Origin: Paludibacteraceae bacterium
GTDB taxonomy: Bacteria; Bacteroidota; Bacteroidia; Bacteroidales; Paludibacteraceae
DNA length: 64,000 nucleotides
NCBI GenBank assembly: GCA_024400115.1
Contig: JAKSNF010000009.1
Coordinates: 17,779-81,778 of the forward strand
Direction: 5' to 3'
Shown here: positions 46,614 through 54,723 of the stretch, one piece after another
Position numbering within the stretch: position 1 is the first letter of the stretch
Layout of the letters: each line of letters opens with the position of its first letter
Translations under genes and position numbers: made by a program
The notes under the pieces: generated by a model
The model's database searches: none
The model's input: only the letters and a program-made list of their open reading frames with translations
What the model was told of the DNA's origin: nothing

Positions 46614-49592
46614 ATGAAACAGTTTGTTCTTATTCTCTCCGCATTAGCAGTTCTTCAGAGCTCTAATCTTTTTGCACAACAAGCCGATAGTGCTATTAGT
46701 CAACCCAAGGTTGTTTTTTCTTATGACACCGTCCCCAATGACCCACTTCATGCTCGAATCTACCATCTCGATAACGGACTGACCGTTTACCTCTCTCGTA
46801 ATACCATCAAACCCGAGATACAGACTTATGTTATTATCCGTGCCGGAGGACAAAACGACCCGCTCGAGTCAACCGGATTAGCCCACTACCAAGAGCATAT
46901 CATGTTCAAGGGCACGACCCAATACGGCACTACCAACTACGCCAAAGAAAAGCCCTATCTTGATGCCATTGATAGTCTCTACGAAGTGTATAGCCACACT
47001 ACCGACGAGACTGTCCGCAAGGCTATCTACCATGAGATAGACTCCGTCTCTTACCTCAGTTCAAAGATTGCTATTGCCAACGAATTTGACAAACTCATGT
47101 CCCTCATCGGTGCCTCTTGGGTGAATGCTTACACCTCCACCAATCGCACTTGCTATCACGAAGTGATACCTGCCGGAGAGCTGACCCGTTGGGCAATGAT
47201 TGAGTCCGGACGCTTCCAAGACCTTGTCGTACGCGGTTTTCACACCGAATTAGAGACCGTCTATGAGGAGTTTAATATGTATTCAACTATGGATTTCGAT
47301 AAGATAGACCAGGCTATCAATAATATCCTTTATGCTTCTATTCCTTATCGTCAGCACTCGGTCATTGGTACGCAAGAGCACCTCAAGAATCCTTCCCTCA
47401 AGAATATCAAAAACTTCTACCAAACATTCTATCGCCCGAATAATGCGGCTATCTGCTTAAGTGGAGACTTGGACTACGACCACGCCATCGAAGTAATCAA
47501 CACCTATTTCGGTTCATGGCAACCCAATGACAACCTCCAAGCGGCACTGGAAGAAAACGATGCCCTACTCTTTCAACGCAAAGCCGGTTTAGGTGTACAC
47601 AAGGATACTATCATCTACGGCAACGAAGCTCCTCAATTGTGGATGGCGTGGAACGTGCCTAATGTCCATAGCGAAGAGATGCCCGTATTAGACATGCTCA
47701 CCAAAGTGCTTTATAACGGACACTGCGGTTTAATTGACCTGAACATTAATCAAAAGCAAAAAATGCTTTGGGGTGCAGCCAACTCGCAACAAGACAACGA
47801 TGTGTCAACCTTCTACCTTATTGGTCAACCTAAGACGGGACAATCATTGGAAAACCTGCGTAAACTCTTTCTTAACGAAATAAAGAATCTGCAAGCCGGC
47901 GAGTTTTCAGAAGACTTGCTCAAAGCGATTGTAGCCAATACACGCCGAGAGGAAATAGAGATGAGCGATGATAATAATTACCGCGCAGGAAGCGTCTTCC
48001 TCAATGCTTTTGTTTACGACCTTCCTTACGAACAAGTGGTTCACTATTCAGATGCCTTAAGCCAAGTCACTAAGGAACAAATAGTGGCGTTTGCCAATAA
48101 GTATCTTGTAGATAACTACGCTTGCGTGATGAAGCAACAGAAATCGGATCTGGCTCCCGCTACTATAGATAAACCTGCCATTACACCCATCGAGATGAAT
48201 AGAGACAAGACCTCTGCTTTTGTTTCTGAATTAGCGGACATTGAACCCGAACACTTGCAACCCGAGTTCCTTGATTTTGATAAGGACATACAACAAACAA
48301 CCCTCCGCAAGGGACAAAAACTCATCTATCGCCACAACGATAATGACGAACTCTTCTACCTCCTCTTCTTGGCTAATCGCGGTACAGCTTCCGACCCCGT
48401 GATTGATGTGGCTACTGACCTTATCGACTACCTCGGCACAACCAACTACTCACCCGAAGCGTACGAGATAGCACTCTATAGCCAAGCCGCCCAAGTAGAT
48501 TTCTACAACGACGGAGCCAAAACCACTTTCCGTGCCAGTTCGTTGCAGTCTAATTTTGACTCCACCCTCACGTTGCTCGAAGACAAGGTATTCCGATTCG
48601 TTCCCAAGAACGCTGTCCTCAAGCAAGTCATCGCTGACCGCACACGCCAACATAACGACAATAAACTGGACCAAGCCGCTTGTTTCCAAAAACTGCTTGA
48701 AGCCGGTGTTTATGGTATGGAGGACACGCAAGAACGAATAACGGCAACCGCTCCCAAGACGCTTGCCAAAAAGGACGCAGCCGCTATTATGGAGCACCTG
48801 ACAGCCACTATTCCTTATACAGGAACCATCCTCTATTATGGTCCTGCGCCAATGGAAGAGGTCGTTGCTAAACTGAACGACAACTCCCAAATAGTGAACG
48901 CCTACAAGCGTAACCAACAACCGACAGCGCCTGAGCATTACAAGACTCAGCGTATCAAACAGCCGGAAGTGTGGGTTGCTCCCTATAAAGCCAATAATAT
49001 ATACATGGTGCAATACGCCAACCCGGGGGTTACCTATAGTCCAAAACAAGAGGCTATCGTCGCTCTCTTTAATGAATACTTCTGCGGTTCGATGGGTTCT
49101 ATCGTCTTCCAAGAGATGCGCGAATCACGGGCTTTGTGCTATGCCTCTTATGCCGGATACGAAACACCTAAATTTGCCGGAGACGATAACTACTTCATGA
49201 CCTATATCATCACCCAAAACGACAAACTCAAGGACTGCGTTCTCGCTTTTGATACCATCTGCAACAAACTGCCTCTTTCACAAGCCGCTTTTGACCAAGC
49301 GAAGACCTCGCTCCTCAAGCAAATAGAGAACAAACGTTATGCCGGTTTTGAAGCTATCTCCGCTTATTTGCGTTATACCTATAAGGGCTGGGATCGCGAC
49401 TGGAATAAAGATATTTACGACGAAGTGCAACGCCTCACCCTCAAAGACCTTCAGCAATTCCAAACCCAAGCATTGACGAACCTTCCCTATCGTTACCTTA
49501 TCTTAGGGGATAAGAAACAACTCAATCGTAAGTTCTTAAAGACCCTCGGTCCTGTTAAATACCTCAAACTCAAAGACATCTTCGTTTATTAA
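46614..49592 (+). CDS. M16-family zinc metallopeptidase (insulinase/pitrilysin type), exported
   Basis: A 992-residue two-half M16 peptidase with signal peptide MKQFVLILSALAVLQSSNLFAQ. The inverted zinc motif HYQEH (HxxEH) lies near residue 90 in STGLAHYQEHIMFKG; ELETVYEEFNMY supplies the distal glutamate region; the second half ends with the usual inactive-domain pattern (FCGSMGSIVFQEMRESRALCYA, then the R/Y pair). It is probably periplasmic and cuts short peptides. It lies 4 nt after batA and 1 nt before batB, so it is a full member of the operon. Confidence 0.93.
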   Translation: MKQFVLILSALAVLQSSNLFAQQADSAISQPKVVFSYDTVPNDPLHARIYHLDNGLTVYLSRNTIKPEIQTYVIIRAGGQNDPLESTGLAHYQEHIMFKGTTQYGTTNYAKEKPYLDAIDSLYEVYSHTTDETVRKAIYHEIDSVSYLSSKIAIANEFDKLMSLIGASWVNAYTSTNRTCYHEVIPAGELTRWAMIESGRFQDLVVRGFHTELETVYEEFNMYSTMDFDKIDQAINNILYASIPYRQHSVIGTQEHLKNPSLKNIKNFYQTFYRPNNAAICLSGDLDYDHAIEVINTYFGSWQPNDNLQAALEENDALLFQRKAGLGVHKDTIIYGNEAPQLWMAWNVPNVHSEEMPVLDMLTKVLYNGHCGLIDLNINQKQKMLWGAANSQQDNDVSTFYLIGQPKTGQSLENLRKLFLNEIKNLQAGEFSEDLLKAIVANTRREEIEMSDDNNYRAGSVFLNAFVYDLPYEQVVHYSDALSQVTKEQIVAFANKYLVDNYACVMKQQKSDLAPATIDKPAITPIEMNRDKTSAFVSELADIEPEHLQPEFLDFDKDIQQTTLRKGQKLIYRHNDNDELFYLLFLANRGTASDPVIDVATDLIDYLGTTNYSPEAYEIALYSQAAQVDFYNDGAKTTFRASSLQSNFDSTLTLLEDKVFRFVPKNAVLKQVIADRTRQHNDNKLDQAACFQKLLEAGVYGMEDTQERITATAPKTLAKKDAAAIMEHLTATIPYTGTILYYGPAPMEEVVAKLNDNSQIVNAYKRNQQPTAPEHYKTQRIKQPEVWVAPYKANNIYMVQYANPGVTYSPKQEAIVALFNEYFCGSMGSIVFQEMRESRALCYASYAGYETPKFAGDDNYFMTYIITQNDKLKDCVLAFDTICNKLPLSQAAFDQAKTSLLKQIENKRYAGFEAISAYLRYTYKGWDRDWNKDIYDEVQRLTLKDLQQFQTQALTNLPYRYLILGDKKQLNRKFLKTLGPVKYLKLKDIFVY

Positions 49593-49593
49593 T

Positions 49594-50613
49594 ATGCATT
49601 TTGTTCATCTTCACATACTTTGGCTCTTAGTGCTGATTCCTATACTCAGCATTGGTTTTGCATTGCTCACGCACCGCAAACGTCGCCAACTCGAGTCCTT
49701 TGGAGACCCCGACTTAGTGAACCAACTCATGCCCCAACGCTCTACCGTTCGGCCTGTGGTTAAGTTCGTTATCTTAATGGTCACCTTAACCCTCCTTATC
49801 TTTGCTGCCGCTCGACCGCAATACGGCAAAAAAGAACAAGTCTTCAAACGGCAGGGCATCGAAGTTGTCATTGCCCTCGACATATCGAACTCTATGCTCG
49901 CCGAGGACGTGGCTCCCTCGCGTCTCGATCGCGCTAAACAGATGCTCTCCAAGATGATTGACAAAATGACGGACGATAAGGTCGGACTCGTTGTCTTTGC
50001 CGGTCAGTCATTCATCCAACTGCCTATCACTTGCGATTATGTCAGTGCTAAGATGTTCCTCAACAACATCTCTCCCGACCTTATCAAAACGCAAGGAACG
50101 GCTATCGGAGATGCCATCAACACCTCTATCCGAGCTTTTGGTGCCGAACAGTCCGAAGCGTCTCGCGCTATCATCTTAATAACTGATGGTGAAAACCACG
50201 AAGATGACGCCTTGGCAGCCGCCAAAGCGGCGAAAGAGGCGGGAATACACCTCTATGTTATAGGTATTGGTAAACCCGAAGGAGCTCCTATTCCTATCCC
50301 CGGAACGAATAACTACCGCAAGGACCGTCAAGGACAAGTGGTGGTCACCAAACTGAACGAGGACATGTGCAAACAGATTGCCGCAGCCGGAGAGGGAGCA
50401 TATATACACTGCGATAATACCAATACCGCTATGCGCGCCTTGGAACAAGAGATTGACCACCTCGCCACGGCTGAGATGGAAACAACCGTTTATACAGACT
50501 TCAACGAGCAGTACCAGTCTTTCGTGCTCATTGCCCTACTACTCCTCGTTATTGAGTTCTTTATCTTTAATCGCAAAAATCAACTCTTCAATTATGAAAA
50601 ACTGTTTCAATAA
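49594..50613 (+). CDS. batB: BatB, vWA-domain membrane protein
   Basis: 339 residues with the same plan as BatA: N-terminal helices (LHILWLLVLIPILSIGFALL, FVILMVTLTLLIFAAARP), vWA domain with MIDAS DISNSMLAEDVAPSRLDRAK, LVVFAGQSFIQLPIT and LITDGENHEDD, and a C-terminal helix (SFVLIALLLLVIEFFIF). The extended loop GAPIPIPGTNNYRKDRQGQVV is typical of BatB. The last 20 nt overlap batC. Confidence 0.93.
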   Translation: MHFVHLHILWLLVLIPILSIGFALLTHRKRRQLESFGDPDLVNQLMPQRSTVRPVVKFVILMVTLTLLIFAAARPQYGKKEQVFKRQGIEVVIALDISNSMLAEDVAPSRLDRAKQMLSKMIDKMTDDKVGLVVFAGQSFIQLPITCDYVSAKMFLNNISPDLIKTQGTAIGDAINTSIRAFGAEQSEASRAIILITDGENHEDDALAAAKAAKEAGIHLYVIGIGKPEGAPIPIPGTNNYRKDRQGQVVVTKLNEDMCKQIAAAGEGAYIHCDNTNTAMRALEQEIDHLATAEMETTVYTDFNEQYQSFVLIALLLLVIEFFIFNRKNQLFNYEKLFQ

Positions 50614-51292
50614 AATCTTACTACTCACCCTACTCCTCTACTCCCCTACTCCTCTACTCCTCTACTCCCAACAGGAGTATTCCTCTATTCGTCATGGTAA
50701 TCGCGATTACAATAAGGAGAACTACACCGAGGCGGAAGTCGATTATCGTCGAGGACTGAATATCAACGAGAACTCCTATGAAGCGCGATTTAATCTCGGT
50801 AATACCCTCTACCGTGAGGATAAATATCAAGAAGCCGCAACCGAGTTTGCTAAAGCCGCAGAGAACCTCGACCCCAAGAAGGACAAGGAGCGTTATGCCC
50901 AAACTATGCACAACCTCGGCAATGCTTGCTTTGCCCAACAACAGTACGACCAAGCCGTCGCTGCCTACCAAGAGTCCTTGCGTGCCAACCCAAAGGACGA
51001 CGACACCCGTTATAACTTAGTTAAAGCAATGTCCCTGCTGCAACATAACCAAGGACAAGGACAAAACCAAAACCAAGACCAAAACCAACAGCAGCAACAA
51101 GAGCAACAACAGCAACAGCAAGATCAACAGCAACAAGACAATCCACAATCCACCATCAACAATCCACAAGATCAGATGGATAAAGAAACCGCCGAGCAGA
51201 TTCTCCAAGCCCTTGAGCAAGACGAGCAAGAAACGCAAGAGAAACTGCAACGCCAACAAGGTAAAAAACGCACTGTAGAAAAAGAATGGTAA
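50594..51292 (+). CDS. batC: BatC, TPR protein with Gln-rich tail
   Basis: 232 residues: signal peptide, about three TPR motifs (YSSIRHGNRDYNKENYTEAEV, EARFNLGNTLYREDKYQEA, MHNLGNACFAQQQYDQAV), a Gln-rich low-complexity section and a charged tail. The start at 50594 gives MKNCFNKILLLTLLL, whose hydrophobic core is encoded by an 8-bp CTACTCCT tract (LLYSPTPLLLYS). An ATCCACA tract encodes NPQSTINNPQ in the tail. Periplasmic protein-protein scaffolding of the Bat complex is inferred. Confidence 0.88.
   Translation: MKNCFNKILLLTLLLYSPTPLLLYSQQEYSSIRHGNRDYNKENYTEAEVDYRRGLNINENSYEARFNLGNTLYREDKYQEAATEFAKAAENLDPKKDKERYAQTMHNLGNACFAQQQYDQAVAAYQESLRANPKDDDTRYNLVKAMSLLQHNQGQGQNQNQDQNQQQQQEQQQQQQDQQQQDNPQSTINNPQDQMDKETAEQILQALEQDEQETQEKLQRQQGKKRTVEKEW
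50630..50671 (+). repeat. 8-bp tandem tract (CTACTCCT/CTACTCCC) coding a signal-peptide core
   Basis: Five units encode the Leu/Tyr/Ser/Pro core of the BatC signal peptide. A shorter version of the same unit lies in truA at 2838-2866. Confidence 0.88.
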
Positions 51293-51293
51293 T

Positions 51294-53198
51294 ATGAAAC
51301 ATAGATTATTTTTAGGATTAGTCATCTTACTATCCACAATCCACTATCCACTATCCACATTTGCAGAAGACGTCACTTTCACTGCCTCCGCCCCATCGCA
51401 GGTGGTGATCAATCGTCCCTTCCAACTGACATACACTGTTAATACAAAGGCGAAGAACCTTCGTCAACCCGATTGGTCACCCTTTGACGTGTTAGCCGGA
51501 CCCTACACGTCACAATCCCAATCGACCTCTTTTGTCAACGGAACGATGTCCTCTTCCTTCACGCTCACTTATACATTCACTCTTATGAGCAGTCAAGAGG
51601 GCACTTTCACCATTGCCCCTGCTACCATCACCGCAGAGGGGGACGAATATCGTTCTAACGGACTCAAAATAACCGTCCTCCCTGCCGACGAGCAACCCAC
51701 CTCAAATTCCTCAAATAAGGGAGATCCACAATCCTCCATCCACCATCCACAATCCACAGACAATACCCAAGACTGTTTCATCCGTACTATCGTTTCCAAA
51801 ACATCCGTCACCGAGCAAGAGCCTATCTACTTATACTATAAACTCTACTTCGCTAATGTCGATATTGCTCAATTCACTAATAATATCAAAATACCGGAAT
51901 ATACCGGCTTCCTCAAACAAGAACTGGAGAACGGAGAAATACAAACCGAACTCGAACACTATAATGGTCGCAACTACCAAACGGCAGTACTATATAAGAC
52001 CGTCCTTTATCCGCAGCGTAGCGGGGATATTAAGATTGACCCAGCTTCCTTTGAAGCTGTTCTACGAGTGCAAACACATCAACAGGTTCGCAGTATCTTC
52101 GATGATTTCTTTGGTTCATATACCAATGTGAACCGCACCTTAACCGCACCCGGTACCACTATTCATGTCAATCCCCTTCCGTCCGGCAAACCTGCTGATT
52201 TCTCGGGCGCTGTGGGTAAGTTTAACCTATCCCATAGCCTATCACCCGAATCCGGCAAACTCAAAGTGAACGAAGCACTCACCATCAAGTTGGATATAAG
52301 CGGTAGCGGAAATATGAAACTCATTAAGACTCCTGCTATCGACTGGCCCGAAGGATTTGAACCTTACGACCCTAAGGTGACCAATAACTTCCGCACTACC
52401 ACTTCCGGAACGAGCGGTACTAAGTCGATTGAGTATCTCGCTATCCCACGAGCTGCCGGTGAGTACCTTATTCCTGCTATTCACTTCTCCTATTTCGACA
52501 CCTCTACCGGACAATACAAGACGCTCTCCACGCCCGAATATACCCTCCACATCACACGTGATGGCAATAGTCTTACAGCGAGCGAATCAAGCAACGATCC
52601 ACAATCCACCATCCACACTCCACAATCCCTCAAAGAAGACATCAAACATTTGGGCACCGACATCCGCTACATCCACACGGCAGAAAGTCCTACAGCGAAG
52701 CGGTCTTACAGCGAAGCGGTCTTACAGCGAAGCGGTCTTACAGCACGAAGTGCGGTCTTAAGCTATTTACTGCCTCTTATTTTGGCAATAATCATTTTCT
52801 TTATTACACGTCATCTCCAACGCGAGAACGCTAATGTGGTTCATGTGCGCTATAAGAAAGCCAACAAAGTAGCTCAGAAACGCCTCAAAGCCGCCAAGAC
52901 GGCTCTTGCTGCAGCCAATTACTCCATGTTCTACGAAGCCGTTGAACAAGCAGCTTGGCAGTATCTCAGTGACCGTCTTTCTATTCCTACCGCCTCACTT
53001 AATCGGGAGAACATAGATACTATTCTTCAAGAAAAGAACGTAACCAACGAACTGATTGCTTCCGTTGATGCTGTTCTGACCGCCGCACAGATGGCGCGTT
53101 ATACCGCCTCTATGTCATCTAATCCGGCAGCCGATGCAGAAGCTCTCTATAACCAAACAGTCACCCTTATCAATAACCTCGAAAATCAAAAGATATGA
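51294..53198 (+). CDS. batD: BatD, membrane protein with beta-sandwich domains
   Basis: 634 residues: hydrophobic start (LFLGLVILLSTIHYPLST), then beta-rich periplasmic domains (VTFTASAPSQVVINRPFQLTY, SFTLTYTFTLMSSQEGTFTI, LSPESGKLKVNEALTIKLDI), one membrane helix (LLPLILAIIIFFITRHL, about residue 490-508), and a cytosolic helical tail with LAAANYSMFYEAVEQAAWQYL. Four repeat-coded sections occur: the signal-peptide end, PQSSIHHPQSTDN near 145, PQSTIHTPQS near 436, and the hairpin array TAKRSYSEAVLQRSGLT directly before the helix. Overlaps batE by 4 nt. Confidence 0.9.
   Translation: MKHRLFLGLVILLSTIHYPLSTFAEDVTFTASAPSQVVINRPFQLTYTVNTKAKNLRQPDWSPFDVLAGPYTSQSQSTSFVNGTMSSSFTLTYTFTLMSSQEGTFTIAPATITAEGDEYRSNGLKITVLPADEQPTSNSSNKGDPQSSIHHPQSTDNTQDCFIRTIVSKTSVTEQEPIYLYYKLYFANVDIAQFTNNIKIPEYTGFLKQELENGEIQTELEHYNGRNYQTAVLYKTVLYPQRSGDIKIDPASFEAVLRVQTHQQVRSIFDDFFGSYTNVNRTLTAPGTTIHVNPLPSGKPADFSGAVGKFNLSHSLSPESGKLKVNEALTIKLDISGSGNMKLIKTPAIDWPEGFEPYDPKVTNNFRTTTSGTSGTKSIEYLAIPRAAGEYLIPAIHFSYFDTSTGQYKTLSTPEYTLHITRDGNSLTASESSNDPQSTIHTPQSLKEDIKHLGTDIRYIHTAESPTAKRSYSEAVLQRSGLTARSAVLSYLLPLILAIIIFFITRHLQRENANVVHVRYKKANKVAQKRLKAAKTALAAANYSMFYEAVEQAAWQYLSDRLSIPTASLNRENIDTILQEKNVTNELIASVDAVLTAAQMARYTASMSSNPAADAEALYNQTVTLINNLENQKI
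51723..51760 (+). repeat. 7-bp tandem tract (ATCCACA) in batD, inter-domain
   Basis: About five degenerate units coding PQSSIHHPQSTDN between two beta domains. Further ATCCACA-type tracts are at 51138-51169 (batC), 51330-51360 (batD start) and 52596-52629 (batD). Confidence 0.9.
52688..52760 (+). repeat. Mini-hairpin array in batD, translated in all three frames
   Basis: Three units of 16 bp (CAGCGAAGCGGTCTTA) and a fourth with a longer stem (CAGCACGAAGTGCGGTCTTA). Because 16 is not a multiple of 3, successive units are read in different frames (AKRSYS, EAVLQ, RSGLT) and none has a stop. Confidence 0.92.
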
Positions 53199-53962
53199 AA
53201 CTACTCCTTATATTTTTAGCCACTTTTTTTGCGCAAGCAAACGAGCAGTATACCCAAGGTAACTACGAAGAGGCCGTCTCTTTGTATAAGCAATGCGAGC
53301 CTTCTGCCGAAGTCTATTACAATCTGGGTAACGCCCTTTTCAAGCAAGGCGAACTCGGTCATGCTATCTTAGCTTATGAGCGCAGTTTGCGTCTCAATCC
53401 TCGTGATAAGGACTGTAAGCACAACCTTGCTTTCGCGCAGGCGCAGATAATAGATAATGTAGAAGATAATGAGTTTTTCCTCTCTTCGTGGGCAAAGACC
53501 CTTCGTAACCAACTGCCTTGTGGGACGTGGTTTATCCTCTCTATCATCTTTTGGGTTCTCACCCTCACGGGCATCCTTCTCTTTACTCTACACTCTAAAC
53601 TCTCCACTACTCTACACTCTAAACTCTCCACCACTCTACACTCTAAACTCTCCACTACTCTACACTCTAAACTCTCCACTCTACACTCTTTCTTCCATCT
53701 CTCATGGATTTTCCTCTTGCTCACTATCGTGGCAGGTCTCAATGCTTATTCGCTTCATCGTCGTGACACACTCCGTTCGGAGGCTATCATCACGCAGGGT
53801 ATAGTGAACGTGAAGGCTTCTCCCGACCGCAGTGGAACGGAACTGTTTACGTTGCATGAGGGTACTAAAGTTACGATTCACGAAACGCTTGGTGAGTGGG
53901 TAAACATCCATGTTGGTAACAATGTCGGCTGGCTTCCCACCGCCTATTTGGAGCGTATCTAA
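53195..53962 (+). CDS. batE: BatE, TPR plus SH3-like protein with expanded membrane loop
   Basis: 255 residues: short signal-like start, TPR region (YYNLGNALFKQGELGHAILAYE), two membrane helices (WFILSIIFWVLTLTGILLF and LSWIFLLLTIVAGLNAY), and a C-terminal bacterial SH3 domain (VNVKASPDRSGTELFTLHEG to WLPTAYL). The loop between the helices is four copies of the 8-residue LHSKLSTT from 24-bp units (53583-53692). It closes the operon; a hairpin array follows the stop. Confidence 0.9.
   Translation: MKLLLIFLATFFAQANEQYTQGNYEEAVSLYKQCEPSAEVYYNLGNALFKQGELGHAILAYERSLRLNPRDKDCKHNLAFAQAQIIDNVEDNEFFLSSWAKTLRNQLPCGTWFILSIIFWVLTLTGILLFTLHSKLSTTLHSKLSTTLHSKLSTTLHSKLSTLHSFFHLSWIFLLLTIVAGLNAYSLHRRDTLRSEAIITQGIVNVKASPDRSGTELFTLHEGTKVTIHETLGEWVNIHVGNNVGWLPTAYLERI
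53583..53692 (+). repeat. 24-bp tandem repeat in batE (higher-order form of the AACTCTA family)
   Basis: Four nearly identical copies of an 8-codon unit (LHSKLSTT). It combines AACTCTA-like and ACTCTCC-like pieces so that no stop appears. Confidence 0.93.
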
Positions 53963-53966
53963 CCTC

Positions 53967-54036
53967 TCAGCCTTACAGCCGAAGGCGGTCTTACAGCGCA
54001 GCGGTCTTACAGTCCCATAGGGACGGTCTTACAGCT
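53967..54036 (+). repeat. Mini-hairpin array after batE
   Basis: Units CTTACAG-X-CGGTCTTACAG with X = CCGAAGG, CGCAG and TCCCATAGGGA. It follows the last bat gene and precedes a 7-bp ACTAAAG tract (54041-54071). Confidence 0.88.
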
Positions 54037-54040
54037 TGCC

Positions 54041-54071
54041 TAAAACTAAAGACTAAAAACTAAAGACTAAT
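54041..54071 (+). repeat. 7-bp tandem tract (ACTAAAG/ACTAAAA), intergenic
   Basis: Four units. The unit contains TAA in every frame and is found only between genes. Confidence 0.88.
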
Positions 54072-54108
54072 AAAAATTGCGCTTTTTTCTGAAAAAGTCG
54101 CAATTTTT

Positions 54109-54140
54109 CTTGCATATATCAAAAAAAAATCGTATCTTTG
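54109..54140 (+). promoter_or_regulatory. Promoter of the DUF2442 gene
   Basis: CTTG (54109-54112), 20 nt starting CATATATCAAAA, TATCTTTG (54133-54140), 27 nt before the ATG at 54168. Confidence 0.78.
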
Positions 54141-54167
54141 CAGCGTGAAACTGCAAAAACGGAAAAT

Positions 54168-54404
54168 ATGTTTTTAGAAGTCGTAAAAGCGGAGTATTTA
54201 GATGGTTACAAATTGCGTCTCTATTTTAATAATGGAGAAGTACTCATTGTGGATTTGTGCTCCTCTTTAGTAGGTGAGGTGTTTGCTCCTTTAAAAAACA
54301 TTGAGTATTTTAAGCGCTTTACTATCAAGTTTAATACCATCGAATGGGAAAATGGAGCGGACTTTGCTCCCGAATATCTCTACGATTTAGGAAAGGTTGC
54401 TTAA
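54168..54404 (+). CDS. DUF2442 domain protein
   Basis: 78 residues: FLEVVKAEYLDGYKLRLYFNNGEV, a central LFAPLKN-like turn (VFAPLKNIEYFKRF) and an IEWENGADFAPEYLYD end are the DUF2442 pattern. These small proteins often travel with toxin-antitoxin or mobile genes; their role is not known. The start at 54168 fits the promoter, since upstream ATG-like starts would lie within the -7 box. A border element like those of the 9-10.8 kb patch follows the stop. Confidence 0.8.
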   Translation: MFLEVVKAEYLDGYKLRLYFNNGEVLIVDLCSSLVGEVFAPLKNIEYFKRFTIKFNTIEWENGADFAPEYLYDLGKVA

Positions 54405-54410
54405 TTTATA

Positions 54411-54450
54411 CCATCGCTCACCGATGTAAAATAGTGAGGACATAATTATT
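54411..54450. repeat. Accessory-gene border element, copy D
   Basis: CCATCGCTCAC, CGATGTAAAATAGTGAGGACAT. CTCAC and GTGAG form a hairpin around the loop. Matches copies A and C near 9.0 and 10.7 kb. Confidence 0.6.
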
Positions 54451-54640
54451 TAAGGCGTTTAATACGCTTTGTTCTTGGCACATCTGAATGTAGGAAATTC
54501 ATATTATCCCAAGACGAGGCAACGAAAGCGCCTACTATGTGTGTTAGTTGCACGCACACACTATATTTGTAGTGTTGTTTTTGCGTGTATATGATACCAC
54601 GGCGTAGGTTCATAGTTGCTCGTTCCGGATAAGAGGGCAA
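54446..54640 (-). CDS. Small basic reading frame, doubtful gene
   Basis: Up to 64 codons on the minus strand, rich in Arg, Lys and Tyr (YTQKQHYKYSVCVQLTHIV, ending RTKRIKRLK). No promoter or family was recognised. The stretch 54405-54723 otherwise shows no gene; it contains an imperfect pairing GTTGCTCGT (54614-54622) with ACGAGTAAGCAAC (54664-54676) that could be RNA structure upstream of the MBOAT gene. Confidence 0.22.
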   Translation of the reverse strand: MPSYPERATMNLRRGIIYTQKQHYKYSVCVQLTHIVGAFVASSWDNMNFLHSDVPRTKRIKRLK

Positions 54641-54723
54641 TTCCTACAGCCTAGATGTGCAGGACGAGTAAGCAACTCGAGCCTGCGCTTTTTATTTGCG
54701 CATGGTTCATAAACGAACGAACT

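Noticed and set aside
54560..54570. TATATTTG as promoter for the MBOAT gene
   Set aside because: It fits TAnnTTTG, but no -33 box lies at the right distance.
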